Shown here: positions 41,695 to 51,334 of the stretch, one piece after another
Position numbering within the stretch: position 1 is the stretch's first letter
Layout: each line of letters begins with the position of its first letter
Source of the DNA: CAYJAD01 sp964370675
GTDB taxonomy: Bacteria; Desulfobacterota; Desulfovibrionia; Desulfovibrionales; Desulfovibrionaceae
Length of the DNA stretch: 64,000 nt
Assembly: GCA_964370675.1 (NCBI GenBank)
Contig: CAYJKC010000003.1
Location: 1-64,000 of the forward strand
Direction of reading: 5' to 3'
Translations under genes and position numbers: made by a program
Notes under the pieces: model-generated
What the model saw: the letters and a program-made list of their open reading frames with translations, nothing else
Database searches by the model: none
Told to the model about the DNA's origin: nothing

Positions 41695-41953
41695 AAGCAA
41701 TTTGCTGCGACGAAGCAACGACCTGCCCAAAGGCCGACCCAAAGGGCGGCGAAGCCGTTTGCGTTTGCGAGGCACGAGCAATTACGCAAATCGAGAATAA
41801 AATGTGCCACGAAGTGGCATAGCCGTAGGCGAAGCATCCGACCCAGAGGGCACCTGTAAGGTGTGCCTGTTAGCGAGCGACGCGAGCTTATAGGCATCGA
41901 GGGCAACGCGAGCCTTACGGATACAGAGAGCAACGCGTAGGTGCTGCACCGCT
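41695..41953. repeat. Modular repeat element, copy 4 (GC-rich core)
   Basis: About 260 bases, much richer in GC than the flanks, between mltA and trkH. It contains the middle module also present in copy 2: GTGCCACGAAGTGGCATAGC at 41804 and ACGGATACAGAGAGCAACGC ending 41938, against GTGCCACTTAGTGGCATAGC and ACGGATACAGAGAGCAAAGC at 29058-29123. Inside that module an extra series of short hairpins (GGCACCTGTAAGGTGTGCC, GCGAGCGACGCGAGC) is inserted. Open frames across it on the minus strand are low-complexity and not credible as genes. Confidence 0.75.
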
Positions 41954-42006
41954 AAAAAAACTTTACCTATTGCTTTGTACATACAAAAAATTACAAATTA
42001 GAATCA
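41954..42006 (-). repeat. Dispersed TGATTCCG repeat, copy d (right flank of the 41.7-kb element)
   Basis: On the minus strand it reads TGATTCTAATTTGTAATTTT and ends TACAAAGCAATAGGTAAAGT before a T-run. Very close to copy a at 26778-26829. Confidence 0.75.
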
Positions 42007-42114
42007 TATTACCCATAACAAAGGCATATATTTTTAAACTTTTATTTCTAATAATAATTTTTAAATTAAAATAACCTAGACTTGCTTAGCTGCACCAAAA
42101 GAAAATTTTAACCA

Positions 42115-43578
42115 CTACCACGCGCGATGCTTCCAAAAATCTGGAGTAAACAATATTAAAATAGCATAAATTTCTAATCTTCCAATGAGCATAGCAGCAC
42201 TCAATATCCATTTACCCACATCAGGTATATGTGCAAAATTATCCACTGGTCCAACACTGCCAAGCCCAGGACCCACATTAGATAAGCAAGCAAGACTAGC
42301 AGTAAAGGCAGTTTCTAAGTCAAGATTACAAAGTAATAATAACAACGTGCATATGCTCAATAACCCCATGAGCAATAAAAAATATGCTACAGTTGCCATT
42401 ATTATGTTAGAAGATATTGTTTTACCATCCATCTTAAATGGTTGCACCAAACGTGGATGCAAAAATCGAAAATTTTCAAGCATGGCTAAGCGACTTAAAA
42501 TGTGCAAGCGTAACATTTTTAACCCGCCTGCAGTGGACCCAGCACAACCACCCACAAGGCTTAAAATAAGTAAAATGCCAAGGGCAAAGGTTGGCCAAAG
42601 GGCATAGTTTTCACTGGCAAACCCAGTAGTTGTACAAATTGATATCACTTGAAAACTTACTGCGCGAACCAAGCCCTCAAGCTGCATTAAGCTTTGCACC
42701 TCAAAAACATGATTTGTCCATAACACTAGGCAAATAGCAATAATACTAAAGCTTAAAACTCTTAAATAAGCACGACATTCAGCATTTTTAAAAAAGCAAA
42801 ACCAGTCACCACGTAAAAAGCGTAAGTGTAAGGTAAAATTTATGCCAGCTATGACCATGAAAAAAATTATTATCCATTGAATAAATGGACTTGGAAATGC
42901 AGCCAGTGATGCATTGCGCGTTGAAAAACCGCCAGTTGCCACAGTGGCAAAGCTATGATTTATAGCATCAAACCACCCCATGCCACCCATGTATAATAAT
43001 ACAATCAAAACTATGGTCATGACCATATATATCTTCCACAATAAGCTTGCTGTATCGCGCAAACGCGGAGTTAGCCTATCTGGCATATGCCCTGAAACTT
43101 CTGCCTTATAAAGTTGCATACCCCCAACGCCTAATAATGAAAAAAGGGCCAAGGATAAAACAACAATACCCATGCCACCAAGCCAGTGAGTAAGCGATCT
43201 CCAAAACAATAAACTCTTGGGTATTATTTCCACATCGGTCAAAATGCTTGCGCCGGTGGTGGTAAAGCCTGAAACGCTTTCAAAAAAGGCATCTGTAAAA
43301 CTTAGGTTGCCAGCAAAGACAAAGGGAAATGCGCCCACAAAGCTTGTCATAATCCAACACAAACCAACAGTGGCAAAGGCTTTTTGCTGTGTAAAGCCAG
43401 TATTTTTTTTTCTATATGCCAGCATGCACATAAGAGCGCACAAAAAGGTTAACCCCATGGCCATAAAAATACCGTGCTCTACCCCGTCATCATACCAATA
43501 AGATATGCCAAGCAAGCTTGCCATGCCTATGGTCATGCACAAAAGTAAAAGACCTATTATGAAAATAATTCTTGCCAT
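42115..43578 (-). CDS. trkH: Trk-type potassium uptake membrane protein
   Basis: A 487-residue TrkH/KtrB-like channel protein with four repeated membrane-pore-membrane units. The selectivity-filter regions are visible as SGFTTTGASILTD, VATGGFSTRNAS, CTTTGFASENY and SNVGPGLGSVGP. It imports potassium, gated by the TrkA subunit encoded directly upstream. The ATG is immediately after the trkA stop (one base), so translation is coupled. Length and order (trkA then trkH) are normal. Confidence 0.94.
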   Translation of the reverse strand: MARIIFIIGLLLLCMTIGMASLLGISYWYDDGVEHGIFMAMGLTFLCALMCMLAYRKKNTGFTQQKAFATVGLCWIMTSFVGAFPFVFAGNLSFTDAFFESVSGFTTTGASILTDVEIIPKSLLFWRSLTHWLGGMGIVVLSLALFSLLGVGGMQLYKAEVSGHMPDRLTPRLRDTASLLWKIYMVMTIVLIVLLYMGGMGWFDAINHSFATVATGGFSTRNASLAAFPSPFIQWIIIFFMVIAGINFTLHLRFLRGDWFCFFKNAECRAYLRVLSFSIIAICLVLWTNHVFEVQSLMQLEGLVRAVSFQVISICTTTGFASENYALWPTFALGILLILSLVGGCAGSTAGGLKMLRLHILSRLAMLENFRFLHPRLVQPFKMDGKTISSNIIMATVAYFLLLMGLLSICTLLLLLCNLDLETAFTASLACLSNVGPGLGSVGPVDNFAHIPDVGKWILSAAMLIGRLEIYAILILFTPDFWKHRAW

Positions 43579-43579
43579 A

Positions 43580-44959
43580 TTAAGAGAGGATTTTTTCTAC
43601 CTTACTAACCATATCACGCAGTGCTAATAATAAGATGCGATCACCATTAGCTATAATGGTATCACCCTTGGGAATATATGCTTCATGTTCGCGCACAATG
43701 GCAAGCAAAAGAACACCTTGAGGAAGCCCCAATGAATGCACGGCACAACCAATGAATGTCGAATTATCACGAACCTTTGCTTCCATAATTTCAGCAGCCT
43801 CATTGCCTACAGACACGCAAGATATGACCGACTCTTGCCGCACATATTGCAAAATACTGTTTACGGCTGAATAGCGCAAACTTACGCTATGATCTATACC
43901 TATATTTTCAAGCAAGGATAGATATTCTGCCTTATCCACGCGTGAAACAGCCTCGCGCATACCTAATGATTTAGCTAAAAGGCATGAAACTATATTGGTA
44001 TTTTCATCACTGGTTAAAGCCACAAAGGCATCGGTATGTAGTAGGTCTTCTTCTTCAAAAAGACGCTTATCGGTACCATCACCATGTAAAATTGTCACAT
44101 TTTCTAAGCTATTTGCAAGCTCTGTACAGCGTGCTGCATCACGGTCTATGATAGTTACAGCCATGCCTTTACGGGCAAAAGCTTCTGCCATGCAAGAACC
44201 AATGCGCCCACCACCCACAATGCACACCGAAGAAATAAAACCACGACAGCGATTAAGTGCTTTTAATAATGCTGCTTGTGCCACAGGTTGATAAATAAAA
44301 TAAACTACATCACCTTCTTGTAAAACATCTTCACCGGAAGGAATAATGAGGGATTTATGCCTTACAATGGCACCCACCATAATTTGTTCTTCCTTAACAA
44401 TATCTCGAAAATATTTTAATTCCTTACCAAGCAATGGACCTTCATGTATCTTCATGGCAACCATGCAAATACGCCCTTTTGCAAACTCACCATATTCCAC
44501 TGCACCGGGTAAGGTCAGACGTTTATCAATACTATGCACAATTTCTTGTTCTGGATTTACAAGAGCACTAATGTTTAAGGCAGGATTTTCTAAAATATTA
44601 ATGTGGGTTAAATACTCAACATTTCGAATACGCGCTAATTTTTGAGCTTTGGGGGCAATGGTATTGGCAAAAAGACAAGCGAGTATATTATTTTCATCAC
44701 TATTGGTTACAGCAAGAAATACGTCTGCATTGGTTAAACCTAAATCACATAACACTTGCGGACTTGCACCTGAACCACAAATGGTTTGCACATCCATATG
44801 GTCATCCATGCGTTGCAATGCTTGCTCATTAAGGTCAATTACCACCACATTTTTTTGCTCATGCGTAAGGCGCAGAGCCACATGATAACCCACCTCACCT
44901 GCACCAACAATTACTACCTTGCGAGGGTTTTGCTCTGGTTGTGTGCGACGAAAAAACAT
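43580..44959 (-). CDS. trkA: Trk system potassium uptake protein TrkA
   Basis: A 459-residue cytoplasmic regulator with two RCK_N/RCK_C repeats. Both NAD-binding Rossmann loops are visible: VIVGAGEVGYHVALRL near residue 15 and IVGGGRIGSCMAEAF near residue 235, each followed by a TrkA_C region. It binds NAD(H)/ATP and controls TrkH. GAGG precedes the ATG. Full-length two-domain form. Confidence 0.95.
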   Translation of the reverse strand: MFFRRTQPEQNPRKVVIVGAGEVGYHVALRLTHEQKNVVVIDLNEQALQRMDDHMDVQTICGSGASPQVLCDLGLTNADVFLAVTNSDENNILACLFANTIAPKAQKLARIRNVEYLTHINILENPALNISALVNPEQEIVHSIDKRLTLPGAVEYGEFAKGRICMVAMKIHEGPLLGKELKYFRDIVKEEQIMVGAIVRHKSLIIPSGEDVLQEGDVVYFIYQPVAQAALLKALNRCRGFISSVCIVGGGRIGSCMAEAFARKGMAVTIIDRDAARCTELANSLENVTILHGDGTDKRLFEEEDLLHTDAFVALTSDENTNIVSCLLAKSLGMREAVSRVDKAEYLSLLENIGIDHSVSLRYSAVNSILQYVRQESVISCVSVGNEAAEIMEAKVRDNSTFIGCAVHSLGLPQGVLLLAIVREHEAYIPKGDTIIANGDRILLLALRDMVSKVEKILS

Positions 44960-44998
44960 ATATGCCTCATTGATTTAAATTCAATAATTATACAGCTC

Positions 44999-46384
44999 TT
45001 ACTCTGATTTTAAAAAATTCTCCAAGAACTCAATCTGTTTTTTGACCGATTTTGGTCCAGTGCCACCCAAGGTTTCACGTCTATTGACAGCCGCTTGATA
45101 ATCTAAAATATCATATACATCTTGAGTAATTTTAGGGCAAATACTTTGTAATTGCTCAAGGCTTAATTCTTCAAGCCCTTGCCCTTGTTGTTCGGCAAGG
45201 GCAACTGCTTTGCCTGTTAAATGGTGGGCCTCACGAAAGGCTATACCCTTCACCACTAAATAATCTGCCAATTCAGTAGCATTTAAAAAGCCTGCTTTAC
45301 AAGCTTTAGCCATGCGCTCTGGTACAAAGGTTAATGCCTCAAGCATACCTGCCATAAGTATGAGTGAAGATTGTAAAGTTTTATTGGTATCAATGAATGG
45401 CTCTTTATCTTCTTGCAAGTCACGGTTATAGGTTAAAGGCAATCCCTTTAGCGTGGTCAACATACCCATAAGCGCACCATAAACCCTTCCTACCTTACCA
45501 CGCATAAGCTCTGCCACATCTGGATTTTTCTTTTGTGGCATCATAGATGAACCAGTGGCATAGTCATCAGGAAGTTGTATAAAGCCAAAGGCAGGATTTG
45601 CCCAAATAATAATCTCTTCACAAAAGCGCGATAAGTGCATCATACTGCACGATGCTATAAATAGACTTTCAGCTAAGAAATCACGGTCTGCCACTGCATC
45701 CATGGAATTATTAAAAATTCCATACATTTCAAGCTCATCTGCCACAGACTTAGGATCAAGAGCATAGGTTGTGCCAGCCAAAGCCCCTGCACCCAAGGGC
45801 GAAATGCGCACGCGCTGTTCAGCCTGTTTGACGCGCTCTAAGTCACGCTTAAACATAAAGGCATATGCCAGTAAATGATGGGCTAAACTAACAGGTTGTG
45901 CAGGTTGCAAATGAGTATAGCCTGGTAAAATGGTTTTTTCATGTTCTTTAGCACGAGCCACAAAGGTTGCAATAAGTTTATGCATTAAGTCTTGCCAGGT
46001 GCGCAATGCGTCAGAAACATATAGCCTAAAAGCAAGACCCACTTGGTCATTGCGGCTGCGACCTGTGTGCAATTTTTTACCCACGTCACCCACAAGCTCA
46101 GTAAGCCTTGCTTCAATATTCATATGCACATCTTCAAGCGATGTTTTCCAAGTAAATGTACCAGCTTCAATTTCAGCTAAAACATCATCTAAACCTTGCA
46201 CAATATGAGTGGCTTCATCTTGGCTTAAAACACCTTGCCGTGCCAACATACGTGCATGGGCTTTTGAACCTGCAATATCATGCGCATAAAGAGCTTGATC
46301 ATAGGAACAAGATTCTGTGTAATCAGCAACAATATCCTTTGGTCCTTGGCTAAAACGCCCACCCCAAGATGTATTTTTTGACAT
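44999..46384 (-). CDS. argH: Argininosuccinate lyase
   Basis: A 461-residue member of the fumarase superfamily. The catalytic loop is GSSMMPQKKNPD, preceded by the HTGRSRNDQVGLAFRLYV and PGYTHLQPAQPVSLAHHLL segments. It splits argininosuccinate into arginine and fumarate. It lies nine bases after argG with an AGAGGA site, so argG-argH form one operon for the last two steps of arginine synthesis. Confidence 0.97.
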   Translation of the reverse strand: MSKNTSWGGRFSQGPKDIVADYTESCSYDQALYAHDIAGSKAHARMLARQGVLSQDEATHIVQGLDDVLAEIEAGTFTWKTSLEDVHMNIEARLTELVGDVGKKLHTGRSRNDQVGLAFRLYVSDALRTWQDLMHKLIATFVARAKEHEKTILPGYTHLQPAQPVSLAHHLLAYAFMFKRDLERVKQAEQRVRISPLGAGALAGTTYALDPKSVADELEMYGIFNNSMDAVADRDFLAESLFIASCSMMHLSRFCEEIIIWANPAFGFIQLPDDYATGSSMMPQKKNPDVAELMRGKVGRVYGALMGMLTTLKGLPLTYNRDLQEDKEPFIDTNKTLQSSLILMAGMLEALTFVPERMAKACKAGFLNATELADYLVVKGIAFREAHHLTGKAVALAEQQGQGLEELSLEQLQSICPKITQDVYDILDYQAAVNRRETLGGTGPKSVKKQIEFLENFLKSE

Positions 46385-46393
46385 AAATTCCTC

Positions 46394-47596
46394 TTACTTT
46401 CTATTCTTCATGGCAGCATAGGTGCGCAGACGTAAACCATTCAAGCAAATAAAGCCTGCAGCGTCCTTATGATCATAGGTGGCGCATTCTTCAAAAGTAG
46501 CCAAATCATGACAAAATAATGTATTGGGAGAAGTGCGACTAAGCGGCCAAGCTGTGCCCTTATAAAGCTTTAAGGTTACACTGCCACTAACGGTTTCTTG
46601 AGCTTTGTCCATAAGGGCTTGCATGGCTTCGCGCTCAGGAGCAAACCAAAAACCATTGTATATGGCAGTGGAATAACGAGGGATGAGCATATCGCGCACT
46701 GCCAACACTTCACGATCTAAGCAAATACCTTCTAAATCGCGATGCGCAGTGTATAATATTGTACCACCTGGTGTTTCATATACTCCACGACACTTCATGC
46801 CCACAAAGCGGTTTTCCACCATATCAAGGCGACCAATGCCATGTTTTGCACCTAATGCATTAAGATTTTGAATAATACTAGCAGGTGACATCTTAACGCC
46901 ATTAATGGCTACAGCATCTCCGGCTTCAAAATCAATATTAATAATTTCTGGTGTATCAGGCGCACTTTCCACCGGTACGCATAATCTATAGCAGCTATCA
47001 TGCGGTGCTTCGCCCGGATCTTCAAGCTCACTGCCTTCAAAACTGCAATGGAGCATATTTTCATCCATACTATAACGCTTTTGTGCTGTGGAAATTGGTA
47101 TACCATGTTTTTCCGCAAAGGCATTTAAAGCTGTGCGTGACATGAGATCCCACTCACGCCAAGGCGCTATAACTTTTAAATCCGGAGCCAGTGCATTCAC
47201 AGAAAATTCAAAGCGCACTTGGTCATTACCCTTACCTGTTGCACCATGAGCTACAGCATCTGCACCTTCTGCACGAGCAATTTCCACCAAACGCTTTGCA
47301 ATAAGCGGACGGGCAATGGAAGTACCAAGTAAATAACGCCCCTCATAAAGACCGCAAGAGCGCATCATGGGAAAAACATATTCGCGAGCAAATTCTTCGC
47401 GCAAATCTTCCACATAGGCTTTGCTTGCGCCAGTTTTTAATGCTTTTTCTTCCACATCAGAAAGATCTTCCGTTTGCCCAAGGTCGGCAGTCATGGTGAT
47501 TACTTCACAATTATATGTGGTTATAAGCCATTTTAAGATAACAGAAGTATCTAAACCACCAGAATAAGCAAGCACAACCTTTTTTACTTTTTGCAT
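46394..47596 (-). CDS. argG: Argininosuccinate synthase
   Basis: A 400-residue enzyme with the ATP-binding P-loop AYSGGLDTSVI (10-20), LGTSIARPLIAK and AHGATGKGNDQVRFE, all specific to ArgG. It joins citrulline and aspartate using ATP. GAGGA precedes the ATG. Carbamoyl-phosphate synthase genes lie about 4 kb further on, so this part of the chromosome is enriched for arginine/pyrimidine precursors, but they are separate units. Confidence 0.97.
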   Translation of the reverse strand: MQKVKKVVLAYSGGLDTSVILKWLITTYNCEVITMTADLGQTEDLSDVEEKALKTGASKAYVEDLREEFAREYVFPMMRSCGLYEGRYLLGTSIARPLIAKRLVEIARAEGADAVAHGATGKGNDQVRFEFSVNALAPDLKVIAPWREWDLMSRTALNAFAEKHGIPISTAQKRYSMDENMLHCSFEGSELEDPGEAPHDSCYRLCVPVESAPDTPEIINIDFEAGDAVAINGVKMSPASIIQNLNALGAKHGIGRLDMVENRFVGMKCRGVYETPGGTILYTAHRDLEGICLDREVLAVRDMLIPRYSTAIYNGFWFAPEREAMQALMDKAQETVSGSVTLKLYKGTAWPLSRTSPNTLFCHDLATFEECATYDHKDAAGFICLNGLRLRTYAAMKNRK

Positions 47597-47685
47597 AAAA
47601 TCCTCTTTTTAAGTATTTAATATGCCTAATTTTAATTAGACACAAACCATTGGTTTATATTTTTTTAACTGATACCAAGTTAAAC

Positions 47686-48927
47686 TTATTTTGCCATATG
47701 CTTTAATTTTTCTTCATCAACCCTTACCAATTTGGCAAGTTTTTCAGCAACAATGGAGTTTGCTAACACATTTGGATGTCTATCATGGGGGATTTCATAT
47801 AATGCTTGATTATTATCATATTCAGGAAACCAAGCGGATACATTAGTTATCTCTACATTTTTTGGCAACTCAGTTAAAACATCAACCGTTTGCTTATCCC
47901 ATGCTAAAACATTAAATATACTGTTAGGATAGCTCAATTTAAATTCTTCAATAGACGCAGCTGTTAAAGCATTAAAAATTTTATTTTTCTTCGCATCAGT
48001 ATTATATGGCACGACCAGCTTTAGAATATGATTATAATAATGTATATATAAAAAACTTTTACTTAAAACTTCATGTAAATTAGGCTTAGTATATGGATAT
48101 TGTTCAATAAAAGATCCAGCGCGCTCCAACTTGCCATCAATTAAAAAGTAGCGTGGTCCATAAAAATCCCAAGGTGATAGCCCTGCTACACGCTCTCTAT
48201 GTGTCCTTAATGCGACATAATATACTATAATATTATCATATTTTTCTAAATATGGTAATTTTGACTGAATAATATTATAAATATGATGCGTGCCATAACC
48301 ACCAACACCAAGATTAAACACTTGATATTTATCACCAAGTGCTTGACCTAATTTATAAGCAAAGGTTTCTTGATCATTTAAGCCTTCACCAAAGGTATAT
48401 GAGCAACCAAATAACACCACTGCTGTTTTAGCAGAGTCATGCTTAGGGGTTGTACGCTGTCCCAAGGCATTGGTTGTAAATGTAATATCATAAATTACAT
48501 CTTTTTTTCCATTATGTTCAAAGAAACGTTTTTCATTGGCTGTCCACTGAGGTTTTAAGACATAACCCAACTCCTCATGGCGTAGATGCGGAGTTTTTTC
48601 ATATGCTCCTGTATTATCATCAGATACATCATCTTTATAAAAATTAATAATATAATCTATATTAGGCACAGCAAATGGATTTACAGTAAAATTAGCAGAG
48701 TTAGCGTGGTAAAGTTCAAGACCCGTAATGGTAATGGTAAGGGAAAATAAAATGATTGCCACATACTGCACAATAGAATTTTTTACCATGCAGGCTAGGG
48801 CTATGCAAAAAATTGAAATACCTAAGGTTAAACAAAAGAATTGCAAGGCAAAACTATTCATCAAAAAAACACATATATTTAAAAAAACAATGGTTAAGAG
48901 TAATAATATTTTGGTTCTTGTTTGCAT
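47686..48927 (-). CDS. Membrane-anchored SGNH/GDSL-hydrolase-like protein
   Basis: A 413-residue protein with three hydrophobic segments in the first 72 residues and a large soluble domain. Block I of the SGNH fold is VVLFGCSYTFGEGL with nucleophile S176; NLGVGGYGTHH fits the block with the oxyanion glycine, and PHDRHPNVLAN near residue 390 supplies the D..H pair. Such enzymes hydrolyse or transfer acyl groups on envelope glycans or lipids. The N-terminal helices place the domain probably in the periplasm. The substrate is not evident; it follows the divergent porin gene rather than a glycan cluster. Confidence 0.72.
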   Translation of the reverse strand: MQTRTKILLLLTIVFLNICVFLMNSFALQFFCLTLGISIFCIALACMVKNSIVQYVAIILFSLTITITGLELYHANSANFTVNPFAVPNIDYIINFYKDDVSDDNTGAYEKTPHLRHEELGYVLKPQWTANEKRFFEHNGKKDVIYDITFTTNALGQRTTPKHDSAKTAVVLFGCSYTFGEGLNDQETFAYKLGQALGDKYQVFNLGVGGYGTHHIYNIIQSKLPYLEKYDNIIVYYVALRTHRERVAGLSPWDFYGPRYFLIDGKLERAGSFIEQYPYTKPNLHEVLSKSFLYIHYYNHILKLVVPYNTDAKKNKIFNALTAASIEEFKLSYPNSIFNVLAWDKQTVDVLTELPKNVEITNVSAWFPEYDNNQALYEIPHDRHPNVLANSIVAEKLAKLVRVDEEKLKHMAK

Positions 48928-49309
48928 TAAAATCCTGCTTCTGGAGTTTTTCTATGCCGTTGTGGGTACAGTATTTTTATAAAATGAGCAAGTTTTTAAT
49001 GGCGGGGAAATATTACGTGATTCCGATTTATAACTATAACCAAGAAAATTTTATTTTTTATGCATATGCAAATCGGAATCCCCTGATAAAAATATGTATA
49101 CTACTCAATTTTATTTGACAGATAATTTTTTTTTGTATACAAAATGCAACTTATCCAGACTATTTCTATACGCATGGATATGACTGAAATTATTTAGAGT
49201 AAGTATTGCTACTGATTATAACATAATTTTATAGACTTTTACGGATAGCATTAGCACTAAAAAACAATTCAACCTAAAACCATCTAACAGCAAAAGGTAA
49301 AATAATACA
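48928..49309. other. 382-base divergent region before the porin gene
   Basis: It holds the 48.9-kb and porin promoters and the dispersed repeat at 49018-49080. A TTGACA at 49115-49120 and TATACA at 49136-49141 are 15 bases apart, a short spacing, so they are only a weak promoter candidate. Confidence 0.4.
49018..49080 (+). repeat. Dispersed TGATTCCG repeat, copy e (closed hairpin form)
   Basis: Outer arms GATTCCGATTT (49019-49029) and AAATCGGAATC (49070-49080) are perfect inverted repeats. In between lies TAACTATAACCAAGAAAATT and a T/A-rich stem. Of the five copies only this one has both ends. Confidence 0.75.
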
Positions 49310-50875
49310 ATGAAAAAAACTTCTATTCTTATCCTGTCCATTATGGTGAGTTTATGTTCCTCTAGCATGGCTTTTGCCATTGACTTCAAAGCTAAAGGTG
49401 AATGGGTTATGAGGTTTGACTATGGCTCAGGCAGCCAAGGTGCATCTGCTACAAAGGATGGCGGCAATATTTATGGTTATGGTAATAATAATAGCTCCAC
49501 TTACGGACCAGATAGTTTTGATGCTAACCATCGTATACGCTTACAATTTGATGCTATTGCTTCAGAAAGCCTTTCCGGAACAGTTTATTTTGAGGTTGCA
49601 GATGCTGAATGGGGTAACACTGCCACAGGTGCAGCCCTTGGTGCAGATGCACGCACCCTTCAACTTAAACAAGCCTACATTGACTGGGTTGTCCCAAGCA
49701 CACAAATAAAATTGCGTATGGGTATACAAGGTATAGCCCTTCCATCTTACACAACAATTGGTTCTATGGTACTAAACAACGATGCTGCTGGTATTGTTGC
49801 ATCAAATAAATTTAGTGATAATATTTCATTAAGTCTTTTTTGGGTTAGACTCTATAACGACAATTATATTAATGAAGAAATAAACACTGGTGATTCAAGT
49901 AATTATCTTGATAATGTTGATATGTTTGGTCTATCTTTGCCACTAAGTTTTGACGGTTTCAAAATTATACCATGGGCAACATATATGGCCGTTGGTAATA
50001 ATTTCAACCAAGGTGCTCTGGATATGGGTAACTCCATTGGTACTGTAAGATATGGGCTAACCCCCGAGGACTTTATTGGCAGACATGCCCTGTCTTCATC
50101 ACATACATCTAACTATGACGACCTCTACCCTTACGCTAACGTTTGGCATGCCGGTATTACTGGTGAACTTACCATGACTGACCCCATACGTATAGCTTTT
50201 GATTTTAATTACGGTCATGCTGATTTTGGCACCATAAAGGATGATTTTTATGGCACATATAATGTAAAACGCCATGGTTTTTATGGTAGTTTGCTTTTTG
50301 AATACAAAATGAATTGGGGTACTCCTGGTATTTATGGTTGGTACTCAAGCGGTGACGACGACGACCCCAATAATGGCTCTGAACGTATGCCCACCATAAG
50401 CAATATAAATGCTCACCCTGATTTTTCACACTATGCAGGCTCAGGTGCTATTTCTGGTAGAGAGGGTGTGCTTGGTAGAACTTTAATTGGTACATGGGGC
50501 CTTGGTGTACGCATTCAAGATTTAAGTTTCATAGAAAATCTAAAACATACCCCACGTATAAATTTCTTTAATGGAACAAACAGCACTGCCATGGCCAAAC
50601 ACGTTATGATTAACGATATTCAAGCAGATGGTAGCATTCAAAATTCATCCATAGGATATTACAGAGGTCCAGGTAATGGATTTTACCTAACCACCGCAGA
50701 CTACGCTATAGAACTTGGGCTTACGACAGAATACCAAATCTACGAGAATCTAGAACTTTGCATAGAAATGGGCTATATAAATTTATACCTTAATCAAGGC
50801 AATGATGTCTGGGGCGACAATTTTACTGCCACTGACGCTTGGAATATTAACGCAAGCATTACATATAGTTTCTAA
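49310..50875 (+). CDS. Outer membrane homotrimeric porin
   Basis: A 521-residue outer-membrane beta-barrel. A signal peptide (1-23, ending SMAFA) is followed by IDFKAKGEWVMRF, the usual mature start of the Desulfovibrio homotrimeric porin family. The body has alternating amphipathic strands rich in G, N, Y and D with many aromatic ends, for example GTVYFEVADAEWGN and AFDFNYGHADFG, and it ends in the strand AWNINASITYSF with the C-terminal phenylalanine required for BAM insertion. It likely lets small anions and nutrients across the outer membrane. It is a stand-alone gene. Confidence 0.9.
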   Translation: MKKTSILILSIMVSLCSSSMAFAIDFKAKGEWVMRFDYGSGSQGASATKDGGNIYGYGNNNSSTYGPDSFDANHRIRLQFDAIASESLSGTVYFEVADAEWGNTATGAALGADARTLQLKQAYIDWVVPSTQIKLRMGIQGIALPSYTTIGSMVLNNDAAGIVASNKFSDNISLSLFWVRLYNDNYINEEINTGDSSNYLDNVDMFGLSLPLSFDGFKIIPWATYMAVGNNFNQGALDMGNSIGTVRYGLTPEDFIGRHALSSSHTSNYDDLYPYANVWHAGITGELTMTDPIRIAFDFNYGHADFGTIKDDFYGTYNVKRHGFYGSLLFEYKMNWGTPGIYGWYSSGDDDDPNNGSERMPTISNINAHPDFSHYAGSGAISGREGVLGRTLIGTWGLGVRIQDLSFIENLKHTPRINFFNGTNSTAMAKHVMINDIQADGSIQNSSIGYYRGPGNGFYLTTADYAIELGLTTEYQIYENLELCIEMGYINLYLNQGNDVWGDNFTATDAWNINASITYSF

Positions 50876-51334
50876 GCTAGCTTTTGTATAAAGCTATATT
50901 AAAATTTGCAATCTACCCCATGCTCATTGGTTTGATAAGCTTACTCTATGCAAAAGTTGGCACAATTTAAGATATAAAGAGGTATGGTCTAAAACAAGGT
51001 AAGAAAAACGCAAAAAAATATATCTTACATAGTAGTTTGAATAGTAATTATTTTTTACATTAGACTTTCGCGGCTACCAAGTTTGCCCTGTGCCCTAAGT
51101 ATTCTTGCTTGACGATATGCCAAAGCTTTTTTATAGTGAAATGCTTTGTGCGTACGTAGATTGCATTCAAGTATTTTGTCAAAAAATACATAATGATATG
51201 ACAAATGACAAGTTAAATACCAAATGTTATCTTGCTGTTTCAAAATACTAGCACAAAGTATTGCAAATAATGCATTATACAGTCACCACGGCAATTTAAT
51301 ATTGCTCAAAACGTAAGGACTAAATAGACTTACC
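50876..51334. other. 459-base gap between porin and carB
   Basis: A short hairpin TAGCTTT/AAAGCTA at 50878-50896 directly at the porin stop may be its terminator. The rest is AT-rich and holds the carB promoter by position. A minus-strand frame at 51055-51243 starts with TTG, has no ribosome-binding site and is not accepted as a gene. Confidence 0.4.

Noticed and set aside
41383..41982. Minus-strand frames of 132, 90 and 66 codons across the mltA/trkH junction
   Set aside because: They run through the GC-rich repeat core, have low-complexity products and overlap repeat copies c and d or mltA.
51055..51243. 62-codon minus-strand frame upstream of carB
   Set aside because: It starts with TTG, has no ribosome-binding site and lies where the carB promoter is expected.
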